DNA from: Marinobacterium_D sp050908845
GTDB taxonomy: Bacteria; Pseudomonadota; Gammaproteobacteria; Pseudomonadales; Balneatricaceae
Length of the DNA: 64,000 bases
Direction: 5' to 3'
Assembly (NCBI RefSeq): GCF_050908845.1
Contig: NZ_CP194171.1
Location: 310,001-374,000, forward strand
In this document: piece after piece, positions 17,147 to 24,569 of the stretch
How positions within the stretch are numbered: position 1 is the first letter of the stretch
Layout of the letters: each line of letters starts with the position of its first letter
The notes under the pieces: model-generated
Databases searched by the model: none
Told to the model about the DNA's origin: nothing
Seen by the model: only the letters and a program-made list of their open reading frames with translations
Translations under genes and position numbers: made by a program

Positions 17147-17842
17147 ATGTCTGCATCAAAACGGGTTTTGATCGTTGACGATGAAGCTCCGATCAGGGAA
17201 ATGATTGCCGTAGCGCTTGAGATGGCCGGCTACGAATGTATGGAAGCGGAAAATGCCCAGGAGGCCCACGCGCTCATCCTGGATCATAAGCCGGACATGG
17301 TCCTGCTGGACTGGATGATGCCGGGTACCAGCGGGGTCGAATTCGCCCGCCGCCTGCGCAAGGATGAGGTTACCGCGGACATCCCGGTCATCATGCTGAC
17401 CGCCAAGACCGACGAGGACAACAAGGTGAAGGGCCTCGAGGCCGGCGTCGACGATTACATTATCAAGCCGTTTTCACCGCGCGAGCTGGTTGCCCGACTC
17501 AAAGCAGTACTGCGCCGGGCTACCCCCAAGGGCGTGGAAGAGCCGGTCACCGTTGACGGCCTTTGCCTCGATCCCGTTTCCCACCGGGTTACCGCCGATT
17601 CATCACCGGTCGAGCTTGGGCCGACGGAGTTCCGCCTGCTGCAGTTTTTCATGACCCACCAGGATCGCGCCTACTCCCGCAGCCAGTTACTCGACATGGT
17701 CTGGGGCGGAAACGTTTATGTCGAAGAACGCACCGTAGATGTGCATATCCGCCGCTTGCGCAAAGCACTTGGCGAACGTCATGATTACCTCGTACAAACC
17801 GTTCGCGGTACCGGCTACCGCTTCTCTTCTCAGGTCGCCTGA
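17147..17842 (+). CDS. phoB: Phosphate regulon response regulator PhoB
   Basis: The 231-residue protein has a receiver domain (acidic DDEAP, phospho-acceptor Asp in VLLDWMMPGTSG, Thr in MLTAK, Lys in IIKPFSPREL) and an OmpR-type winged helix (ELGPTEFRLLQFFM to VQTVRGTGYRFS). The WMMPG segment is typical of PhoB. It activates the pho regulon by binding Pho boxes when phosphorylated by PhoR, which follows 32 bases downstream. Confidence 0.96.
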   Translation: MSASKRVLIVDDEAPIREMIAVALEMAGYECMEAENAQEAHALILDHKPDMVLLDWMMPGTSGVEFARRLRKDEVTADIPVIMLTAKTDEDNKVKGLEAGVDDYIIKPFSPRELVARLKAVLRRATPKGVEEPVTVDGLCLDPVSHRVTADSSPVELGPTEFRLLQFFMTHQDRAYSRSQLLDMVWGGNVYVEERTVDVHIRRLRKALGERHDYLVQTVRGTGYRFSSQVA

Positions 17843-17874
17843 ACCCCAGCCGCGGCCAACGGACACGAGGTTTT

Positions 17875-19179
17875 ATGCGTCACACACGCACACCGATGAA
17901 CCTGCCCCTGATCGGAGCAGCCCTGGTAGGGCTGGGCGCCGGAGCCCTGCTTTCCTATCCGGGCTGGGGCCTGGCGCTGAGCATGCTGGCATGGAGCATC
18001 TATCACGCGCGCCAGTTCAACAAAGTGATGAGCTGGTTATCCCGGGAAGCAGACGATATGCCACCGGAAGGCACCGGCCTCTGGGGTGATCTGCTGGATC
18101 AGCTGGCAAGACGCCGCAAACGCGCTGTCGCCCGCGAAGACAAGCTCAAAGCGGTGATCAGCCGCTTCCAGCAGAGCACCGCATCGCTCTTCGATGCCAT
18201 CGTCATCATCGATCGCGACAACAACCTGGAGTGGTGGAACAAGGCCGCGGAAACCCTGCTTGGGTTCCAGGACAGCGACCGTGGCAAGTCGATCTTCAAC
18301 CTGGCGCGTGACCCCCGCTTTATCCGCTACTACCAGAAAGAGCAGTACCAGGAACCACTGCAGCTGGTCTCGCCGATAAACTCTCATACTTTCCTGCAGC
18401 ATCAGATCAGCCGTTTCGGCGATGGAGACCGGGTACTGGTATCCCGGGACGTCACCCGACTGGTGAAACTGGAGCAGACCCGTCAGGACTTCGTCGCCAA
18501 CGCCTCCCACGAGCTGCGCACCCCGTTGACCGTGATTCACGGCTACGTGGAGACCTTTCTTGAACAGGATCTGCCGCGACCGCTGCATCGCGGGCTGTCG
18601 CAGATGCAGCACCAGACCACGCGGATGGAACGTCTGGTGGCGGACCTGCTGCTGCTTTCCAGGCTCGAAGCCACCGAACACATCACCGATCTGCACCCGG
18701 TGGGGATCCAACGGCTGATCGAGCAGATTCATCGCGATGCAGAGGAGCTGTCAGGGGATCGCGCCCACCATTTCCAGGTGGAGATCGAGCCCGGCTACCA
18801 GCTGCTGGGCCAGGAGCTGGAACTGCACAGTGCGCTCTCCAACCTGGTATTCAATGCGGTGCGTTACACTCCAGGTCCTGGCGAGATCAGCATTCGCTGG
18901 TGGGTGGATGATAAAGGGGGGCATTTCTCGGTCAAGGACAGCGGTATCGGCATTGATCCGATTCATATCCCCCGCCTCACGGAACGCTTCTACCGAGTCG
19001 ATGAGAGCCGCTCTTCAGCCAGTGGTGGTACAGGCCTTGGGCTTGCCATCGTCAAGCACGTGCTGATGCGCCATGGCGCTCACCTGACGATCAAAAGCAA
19101 AACCGGCGAGGGCAGCACCTTCACCTGCCACTTCCCGCCGGATATGGTTCGCCCGGTGATCGAGGCGGTCAGCAACTAG
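17875..19179 (+). CDS. phoR: Phosphate regulon sensor histidine kinase PhoR
   Basis: This 434-residue kinase has two N-terminal hydrophobic segments (~11-40), a PAS domain (~98-190), HisKA with VANASHELRTPLTVIHGY and an ATPase domain with SNLVFNAVRYTP, DSGIGI and GTGLGLAIVKH. Like other PhoR proteins it lacks a large periplasmic sensor and is presumed to read phosphate through Pst and PhoU. Its TAG stop overlaps the cysZ stop on the other strand in a shared CTAG. Confidence 0.95.
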   Translation: MRHTRTPMNLPLIGAALVGLGAGALLSYPGWGLALSMLAWSIYHARQFNKVMSWLSREADDMPPEGTGLWGDLLDQLARRRKRAVAREDKLKAVISRFQQSTASLFDAIVIIDRDNNLEWWNKAAETLLGFQDSDRGKSIFNLARDPRFIRYYQKEQYQEPLQLVSPINSHTFLQHQISRFGDGDRVLVSRDVTRLVKLEQTRQDFVANASHELRTPLTVIHGYVETFLEQDLPRPLHRGLSQMQHQTTRMERLVADLLLLSRLEATEHITDLHPVGIQRLIEQIHRDAEELSGDRAHHFQVEIEPGYQLLGQELELHSALSNLVFNAVRYTPGPGEISIRWWVDDKGGHFSVKDSGIGIDPIHIPRLTERFYRVDESRSSASGGTGLGLAIVKHVLMRHGAHLTIKSKTGEGSTFTCHFPPDMVRPVIEAVSN

Positions 19180-19958
19180 CGCGTCACCACCTTTCCGGTG
19201 GCTGACGCACCCGCTGTTTTCAATTCGCTGTGTTCCTCTACCCAGTAGATGGTCGCTCCGACCACGGCTGCGGGCATGATCAGCAGGTTCACCAGCGGTA
19301 TCAGCATGCCGACCTGCACCACCGAGCCAAAGCCCACTGCGGTGAAGCGCTGCGATTTCAGCAGGCGCTTCATCTCCCCGAAGCTCACCTTGTTGTTATC
19401 CATCGGATAGTCGCAGTACTGGATCGCCATCATCCAGGCACCGAACAGGAACCAGACAAAGGGCATCGCCAGGTTGATCACCGGGATAAAGCTCAGCACC
19501 AGCAGGATCAGCACCCGGGGCAGGTAGTACATCAGCTTGGCCACCTCGCGCTGCAGCGAGCGGGGAATCATTTTCACCAGCTCCGACCAGCCTTCATCGG
19601 TACTCACCGTGCCACGCAGCTTGCGCTCCACCATCTCCGACAGAAAGCCGTTGAACGGCGCCGCAATAAAATTGGCGACAATGGAGAAGCTGTAATAGAC
19701 CACCACCAGTATCAGCAGCGCCAGCAGCGGCCAGAGCAGGTAGCGCAGAAAGTCCAGCCACTCCCAGGCGGGCAGCCAGGCGTTCATCATATAGTCGATC
19801 CAGTTACCAAACTGATTGATCAGCAGCCAGATCGCACCGCTGAACAGCAGCACGTTGATAAGCAGGGGAATTAGTACGAAACTGCGGATACCGGGCTCAG
19901 GCAGCATCGCCAGTCCGCGCGTAAAATAGCTGGCGCCCCTGACGGGATTGGCACTCAT
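19176..19958 (-). CDS. cysZ: Sulfate transporter CysZ
   Basis: The 260-residue inner-membrane protein matches CysZ by PVRGASYFTRGLAML at the N terminus, IAAPFNGFLSEMVERKL in the middle and the paired membrane helices near VPVINLAMPFVWFLFGAWM. CysZ feeds sulfate into cysteine synthesis. The ATG follows a GAGGG site. The next minus-strand gene upstream, a small membrane protein, is 9 bases away, so the two are probably co-transcribed. Confidence 0.9.
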   Translation of the reverse strand: MSANPVRGASYFTRGLAMLPEPGIRSFVLIPLLINVLLFSGAIWLLINQFGNWIDYMMNAWLPAWEWLDFLRYLLWPLLALLILVVVYYSFSIVANFIAAPFNGFLSEMVERKLRGTVSTDEGWSELVKMIPRSLQREVAKLMYYLPRVLILLVLSFIPVINLAMPFVWFLFGAWMMAIQYCDYPMDNNKVSFGEMKRLLKSQRFTAVGFGSVVQVGMLIPLVNLLIMPAAVVGATIYWVEEHSELKTAGASATGKVVTR

Positions 19959-19967
19959 AGACCCTCC

Positions 19968-20195
19968 TCAGGCCAGAAAATAAACGATAAAACGTATAGC
20001 GACGGCGACCAGCATCAGGGTCAGCCCGATACGGTTGATTCTGAATTCCAGCGGTGTGAAGCTGATCAGCGGCTGCCAGAAGCGCATTACCGCCTGCCAG
20101 TCACTGGTTCGTTTGACGTAGAGACCCAGCGAGGTCACAAACACCAGCAGGCCGCCCCAGAACAGAAACGGCTCGATTATGGCCAGATAGATCAT
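19968..20195 (-). CDS. Small two-helix membrane protein upstream of cysZ
   Basis: This 75-residue protein starts at ATG 20195 behind GAAGGA. It has two hydrophobic segments (~3-25 and ~52-74) joined by a charged loop containing VKRTSDWQAVMRFW. I do not recognise the family. The 9-base gap to cysZ suggests an operon, but no role in sulfate uptake can be deduced. Confidence 0.7.
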   Translation of the reverse strand: MIYLAIIEPFLFWGGLLVFVTSLGLYVKRTSDWQAVMRFWQPLISFTPLEFRINRIGLTLMLVAVAIRFIVYFLA

Positions 20196-20289
20196 CGTAA
20201 TCCTTCTCAAGCACTTGGGTTGGACAGGGGCCAGGCGGGCCTGTTAGCGGCTTCCACTACCCCGGCTTTTTCAGTGAACGGAGATTAAC

Positions 20290-21231
20290 ATGAAAGCGAT
20301 ACGACTCCACGCCTTCGGCGGAGCGGAAAACCTGACCCTGGACGAGGTGGAGATCCCGCAGCCGGGCCGCGGTGAAGTGTTGATTCGCAACCGCGCCGCC
20401 GGCATCAACCCGATCGACTGGAAAACCTGCGCCGGCGGTGGCGCCAGTGCCGCTATCGGCGAGCTGCCGTTCATTCCCGGCTGGGAGTGCGCCGGCACTG
20501 TGGATAAGGTCGGTGATGGCGTCAGTGACTTCAAACCGGGCGACGAGGTGTTCGCCTTTATCCGTTTCCCGGAAGCGGCCGGCTGCTATGCCGAATACAC
20601 CTGCGCACCGGCGAACCAGATCGCGCTGCGACCCGAATCCCTGAGCGCAGAGGCAGCAGCCGGTCTTGGCCTTGCCGGCCTCACCGCCTGGCAGGCGCTG
20701 CATGACAAGGCGCAGGTAAAAGCGGGGCAGAAAGTACTGGTACTGGCCGCCGCCGGAGGTGTCGGCCATATCGCCGTGCAGCTGGCCAAAGCGGCGGGCG
20801 CCTACGTGATCGGCACCGCATCCGCCGCCAACCAGGACTTTATCCACAGCCTGGGCTGCGACGAGTGTATCGACTACTCCAGCGCCAACCTGGCGGTCAG
20901 TGTCAGCGATGTGGATATCGTTATCGACGGCGTCGGTGGTGCCACCGCCATTGAAGCGCTGCACTGCCTGAAATCGGACGGCATTCTGGTGACGCTGCCG
21001 TCGGTGACAGCAGCCGAGGTGATGGCGGCGGCAGAGAAGGGCGGTTACCGCGTCATGGGTATCCGGGTCGAGCCCAACGGCAGCCAGTTGGAGGCGCTGG
21101 CCGCGCTGGCCGATGCCGGCAAGCTGAAGCTATCACTGGGCGGGTCTATCCCGCTGGCAGAGGTGGCCCGCGCCCATGCACTCAGCGCCAGCGGCCATCA
21201 GCGCGGCAAGCTGGTGCTGAGCATCGGTTAA
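20290..21231 (+). CDS. Zinc-independent quinone oxidoreductase-like MDR protein
   Basis: The 313-residue protein belongs to the medium-chain dehydrogenase/reductase superfamily. It has the GroES-like start (MKAIRLHAFGGAENL), AAGINPIDWK, and a Rossmann nucleotide site VLAAAGGVGHIAVQLAKAAG. The cysteine and histidine ligands of the catalytic zinc in alcohol dehydrogenases are absent, pointing to an NADPH:quinone or enone reductase. The physiological substrate is unknown. The gene stands alone, divergent from the cysZ unit. Confidence 0.88.
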   Translation: MKAIRLHAFGGAENLTLDEVEIPQPGRGEVLIRNRAAGINPIDWKTCAGGGASAAIGELPFIPGWECAGTVDKVGDGVSDFKPGDEVFAFIRFPEAAGCYAEYTCAPANQIALRPESLSAEAAAGLGLAGLTAWQALHDKAQVKAGQKVLVLAAAGGVGHIAVQLAKAAGAYVIGTASAANQDFIHSLGCDECIDYSSANLAVSVSDVDIVIDGVGGATAIEALHCLKSDGILVTLPSVTAAEVMAAAEKGGYRVMGIRVEPNGSQLEALAALADAGKLKLSLGGSIPLAEVARAHALSASGHQRGKLVLSIG

Positions 21232-21246
21232 GCGTTGCGATCGAGA

Positions 21247-21726
21247 TTACTGGCCGGCAGCTGCAGCGCTGTCGGTCAGCTCATCCCCCGGTGCGAGGTT
21301 ACTACTGCAGAAATACTGCTGCTGACGCAGTAACAGGCGGCAGCCCTCGCCACGAATATCCTGAGCCCAGCAGGCTTCGCGGGCCCAGATCTTCTCATCT
21401 TCGGTTTTCTCTTCCTGGTAGGCCGGTACCTTGTCACAGAAGGTCTCAGAGACGGCCGCCGTCTCCAGGCAGGCGTTCAGGAACTTGCCGTAGCGCACGG
21501 TGCAGCTGAATCCGGTGCACTGGGTATCGAACTCCTTAAGCGCTTCATCAAGACAGGCCTGCTGATCGTGATTGCGGCCGTATTCAAGGCCCGCCTCACG
21601 GTACACCAGGGCTTCTTCGGCCCGTTCCTGGTTGAACTCCGCGACGATGGCGTCCTTTTTGAACCAGAGATAAGCCACACCCAGCACAGCAACCGCGAGC
21701 AGCGCCAGCAGGATCTTTTTCACCAT
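21247..21726 (-). CDS. Unknown cysteine-rich, membrane-anchored periplasmic protein
   Basis: The 159-residue protein begins with MVKK and one hydrophobic segment (~4-22), so it is either anchored or secreted. The rest is hydrophilic with eight cysteines (for example CLDEALKEFDTQC, FSCTVRYGKFLNAC, ACWAQDIRGEGC), suggesting disulfides in the periplasm. No family is recognised. It lies at the end of a minus-strand group with a small membrane protein and yjaG. Confidence 0.7.
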   Translation of the reverse strand: MVKKILLALLAVAVLGVAYLWFKKDAIVAEFNQERAEEALVYREAGLEYGRNHDQQACLDEALKEFDTQCTGFSCTVRYGKFLNACLETAAVSETFCDKVPAYQEEKTEDEKIWAREACWAQDIRGEGCRLLLRQQQYFCSSNLAPGDELTDSAAAAGQ

Positions 21727-21745
21727 TATCAGAACTCCGGAAAAC

Positions 21746-22006
21746 TCAGGAACGGCCCTTGTAAAGACCGATAAGACAGAAGAAAAGCCCCACCACGGCC
21801 AGCAGCATCCCGCCGTTGACCAGCAGAGGGTGACGCATCATGAAGGGAACAAAGGGGTACTCGCCGGATGTCTCGCAGCTGGCTTCGGCGTAGTGCCAGG
21901 CACCACCGCTATCGAGACAGGCATCCACTTGAGCCTGCTCGATCATAAAGCCGGCCATCAACGCCAGCGGCGGTACGATCAGCAGAAAAAGTCCGAGTCG
22001 CAGCAT
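21746..22006 (-). CDS. Unknown small membrane protein with paired cysteines
   Basis: The 86-residue protein has two hydrophobic helices (~3-22 and ~62-80) flanking a loop with two cysteines (DACLDSGGAWHYAEASC), probably periplasmic. Its ATG overlaps the yjaG stop (TGATG), indicating coupled translation. The family is unknown. Confidence 0.72.
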   Translation of the reverse strand: MLRLGLFLLIVPPLALMAGFMIEQAQVDACLDSGGAWHYAEASCETSGEYPFVPFMMRHPLLVNGGMLLAVVGLFFCLIGLYKGRS

Positions 22007-22614
22007 CAGCCGTCTTCATCACTGATGCCGATATTGCTGACGCCCTCGTTTTCGGCCAGGGTACGCAGCTCACGGATAAACGCCGCTGTGGGCTGACGCT
22101 GCCCACGCAGTCGCTCCAGCACCTCGTCAACGAACGCCTCTTCGTTCAACATCAGTTCATGGGTATTGATGAAACGTACCAGCTCCTCATCGGACATCTG
22201 GTCATCACCCTCGCTGATCTCGATAAAGCCCGCCACACACTCGTGGGACAGGTTCGCCACCTCGACCGCTTCGGCCACATCCCCCTCGATCACACAGGTC
22301 AGCGTGGAGTAAAGACCAACTACGGCTGCATGGGCCGGGGTTGCGCCATACATATCAAACTCGTCCAGATCGGGAATACTCGCCTCGACGTTGTCGAGCT
22401 GGACTTCTGCATTGATGCGTGCGCCGGTGCCGGCCAGCTGGTTCCAGATACCGTCAAGAATGCCACGCAGCTGCTGATGATCACCGAACTCCACCAGACG
22501 CGAGAACAGTGCGAAATTCGGGAACATCCGTTCACTCAGCGCGGCACAGAAAGCGACGAGCTGCCAGCTTTCCAGTCGGTCGAGTTGTTTCTCCAGTTTC
22601 AGCGGCTCACTCAT
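22006..22614 (-). CDS. yjaG: YjaG family (DUF416) protein
   Basis: The 202-residue acidic, helical protein matches the YjaG/DUF416 family: KQLDRLESWQLVAFCAALSERM at the N terminus and EFDMYGATPAHAAVVGLYSTL in the middle. The start at 22614 has GGAG 7 bases upstream; an ATG at 22632 and a longer frame to 22752 are less likely. The biochemical function is not established. It heads a three-gene minus-strand unit. Confidence 0.88.
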   Translation of the reverse strand: MSEPLKLEKQLDRLESWQLVAFCAALSERMFPNFALFSRLVEFGDHQQLRGILDGIWNQLAGTGARINAEVQLDNVEASIPDLDEFDMYGATPAHAAVVGLYSTLTCVIEGDVAEAVEVANLSHECVAGFIEISEGDDQMSDEELVRFINTHELMLNEEAFVDEVLERLRGQRQPTAAFIRELRTLAENEGVSNIGISDEDG

Positions 22615-22978
22615 CGGTGTCTCCGGTCTCTGCATATCGATCAGGCTTGATGGCGTATTGTACGGCCTGAACGCGGATACCAACAGGCTGGTACGCCTCT
22701 GCGCTGCCGTAAATAGCAAAACGGCGCTACTAATCCGGGTATTTCGGGGCATTAATCAGCAATTATCTGATCATCGTACATGACTATCGTGCTTTTGCCC
22801 GCTTTCTCACCTCGGCCGGGGACACAGGGATCAGGGGCGGCATCTGCTTCACCAGTGGGTTCACCGCCTTCTCCATGGTAGCATCGAGGTCCAATCCGCA
22901 TCCGGCCGGGGCAGTGGTTTCGTACTGCGCATCCCCGTTAATGGCCGGCTCAGCTCGGCACAGGAAAAGGACTGAAGA
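22615..22978. other. Intergenic region between yjaG and the LOG-family gene
   Basis: This 364-base divergent gap must contain promoters for both flanking genes. A minus-strand TACAAT preceded by TTGGTA may be the yjaG promoter. I see no ORF with coding character, RNA gene or strong repeat in it. Confidence 0.4.
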
Positions 22979-23560
22979 ATGGCAACAACACTCTGCGTTT
23001 TCTGTGGTTCCCGCAAAGGCGCGAACCCGCGTTTCGAGAAGGTTGCGTTCGAACTCGGTACGGCGATCGCCGCCCAGGGGTCATCACTGGTGTATGGCGG
23101 TGGCTCCGTCGGACTGATGGGTGCGGTGGCAGAGGGTGTGATGAGTGCAGGTGGCGAAGTCACCGGCGTGATTCCGGAAAGCCTGTTCAAGGCTGAAGTC
23201 GCCCACCAGCAACTGACCTCGCTGGAAGTGGTGCCCGATATGCACGCCCGCAAGGCGCGTATGGCCAGCCTGGCCGATGCCTTTATCGCGCTACCCGGCG
23301 GTATCGGTACCTTTGAAGAGCTGTTCGAGATCTGGACCTGGGCCCAGCTGGGCTATCACGACAAGCCGGTGGCGCTGCTCAATGTGGATAACTTTTACGG
23401 CCCGCTGCTCGAATTCCTCGACCACACCCGCCGCCAGGGATTTATCCAGGACCAGTGCCGCTCGCTACTGCGTGTCGACGAAGAGATACCAGCTCTGCTG
23501 GAGCAGTTGAACCAAGCCATCGACCACTCCGGCAACCGCTGGAGTCCGGAAAAAATCTGA
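22979..23560 (+). CDS. LOG family protein (nucleotide phosphoribohydrolase-like)
   Basis: The 193-residue protein has the LOG signature PGGIGTFEELFEIWTW and the Rossmann-like start TLCVFCGSRKGANP. LOG enzymes cleave the N-glycosidic bond of (cytokinin) nucleoside monophosphates, and bacterial relatives are often labelled lysine decarboxylases in error. An AAGGA site precedes the ATG. It stands alone ahead of the binding-protein/GGDEF-EAL operon, 79 bases away. Confidence 0.9.
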   Translation: MATTLCVFCGSRKGANPRFEKVAFELGTAIAAQGSSLVYGGGSVGLMGAVAEGVMSAGGEVTGVIPESLFKAEVAHQQLTSLEVVPDMHARKARMASLADAFIALPGGIGTFEELFEIWTWAQLGYHDKPVALLNVDNFYGPLLEFLDHTRRQGFIQDQCRSLLRVDEEIPALLEQLNQAIDHSGNRWSPEKI

Positions 23561-23639
23561 CCCCTGGCCGCCAAGGTAGCAAAACGCTAAGGGTTCTCGT
23601 ACATTCAGCCACAGACGAGTCTGGAAGCGACCGACAAGC

Positions 23640-24569
23640 ATGCGACACCTACCCTCCCTATTCATCAGCAGGCTTCTCCTCATCGCTCAACTGACCGGTG
23701 CACTGCTGTTGGGCGGCCTCGCTGCGCCGGCGTTAGTATTCGCAGACACTCTTGTGATCGCACAGGTTAGTGACCGGCCTAAAAAGAATTTCAAGGAGTT
23801 GCTGCCGATGGCCCGCTACATGGCCGGTCGGCTGGAGCAGTACGGCTTCACTGGCGCTCAAGTCCATCTATACGGGACCGTCGACGAGCTTGTAGAGGCG
23901 GTCCGCCGGGGTGAGGTTCACTGGATCAGCGAAACACCCTACACGGCAGCCCGCCTGATCCGGGAGACCGGCAGCCAGGCACTGGTCACAAAATGGAAGA
24001 ATCACCAGCCTCAATACCAGTCATTGATCTACACCCTCGCCGACAGCGGCATCGACGAGCTCAACGACCTGGTCGGCAAACGGATCGCGTTTGAACATCC
24101 GGCCTCCTTCAGCAGCTACTTTCTGCCCCGGCAGATTCTGGAGCGGCAGGGACTTTCCCTGGTCAAGCTGGAGCATACCAATGACCCGGTGCCGCCGGGC
24201 CAGGTCGGCTACCTGTTCAGCCGCAACGAAAAAAACAATGCACTCTGGGTGGCAAAAGGGATCGCCGCCGCCGGCGCCCTGAATAACGGCGACTGGGAAA
24301 ACAGGGCGCGGGTACCGGCCCGTATCCAAGCGAAGCTGCAGGTTATCCACCGTTCTGAGTTCTACCCCAGGGCATTCGAGATCGCCACACCCGCCCTGTC
24401 AGAAGCCGCGGCCAGTGCGCTGAGGGACGAACTGCTGGCGATGAGCGAGAACAGCCATGCCGACCTGTTGGCGCGCTATGAGCAGACCGGCGGCTTCAGT
24501 GCGCTGAATCCGAAAGACCATGAGTTTCTGCTCCAACTCGGCCACGGCAGGGAGGATACACCTGAGTGA
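23640..24569 (+). CDS. PhnD-like periplasmic substrate-binding protein
   Basis: The 309-residue precursor has a signal peptide ending near APALVFA-DT. The mature part resembles phosphate/phosphonate-type (PhnD-like) binding proteins: SDRPKKNFKELLPMARYM, VRRGEVHWISETPYTAARL, LVGKRIAFEHPASFSSYFLP. No permease or ATPase gene is near. Its stop overlaps the GTG start of a GGDEF/EAL receptor (GTGA), which suggests it delivers ligand information to that receptor, as NspS does to MbaA. The ligand is unknown; PhnD-like folds also bind other small anions and sugars. Confidence 0.85.
   Translation: MRHLPSLFISRLLLIAQLTGALLLGGLAAPALVFADTLVIAQVSDRPKKNFKELLPMARYMAGRLEQYGFTGAQVHLYGTVDELVEAVRRGEVHWISETPYTAARLIRETGSQALVTKWKNHQPQYQSLIYTLADSGIDELNDLVGKRIAFEHPASFSSYFLPRQILERQGLSLVKLEHTNDPVPPGQVGYLFSRNEKNNALWVAKGIAAAGALNNGDWENRARVPARIQAKLQVIHRSEFYPRAFEIATPALSEAAASALRDELLAMSENSHADLLARYEQTGGFSALNPKDHEFLLQLGHGREDTPE

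Noticed and set aside
23561..23639. Pho box before the PhnD-like operon
   Set aside because: No 7-4-7 repeat is present, so phosphate control of this operon is not supported by the sequence.
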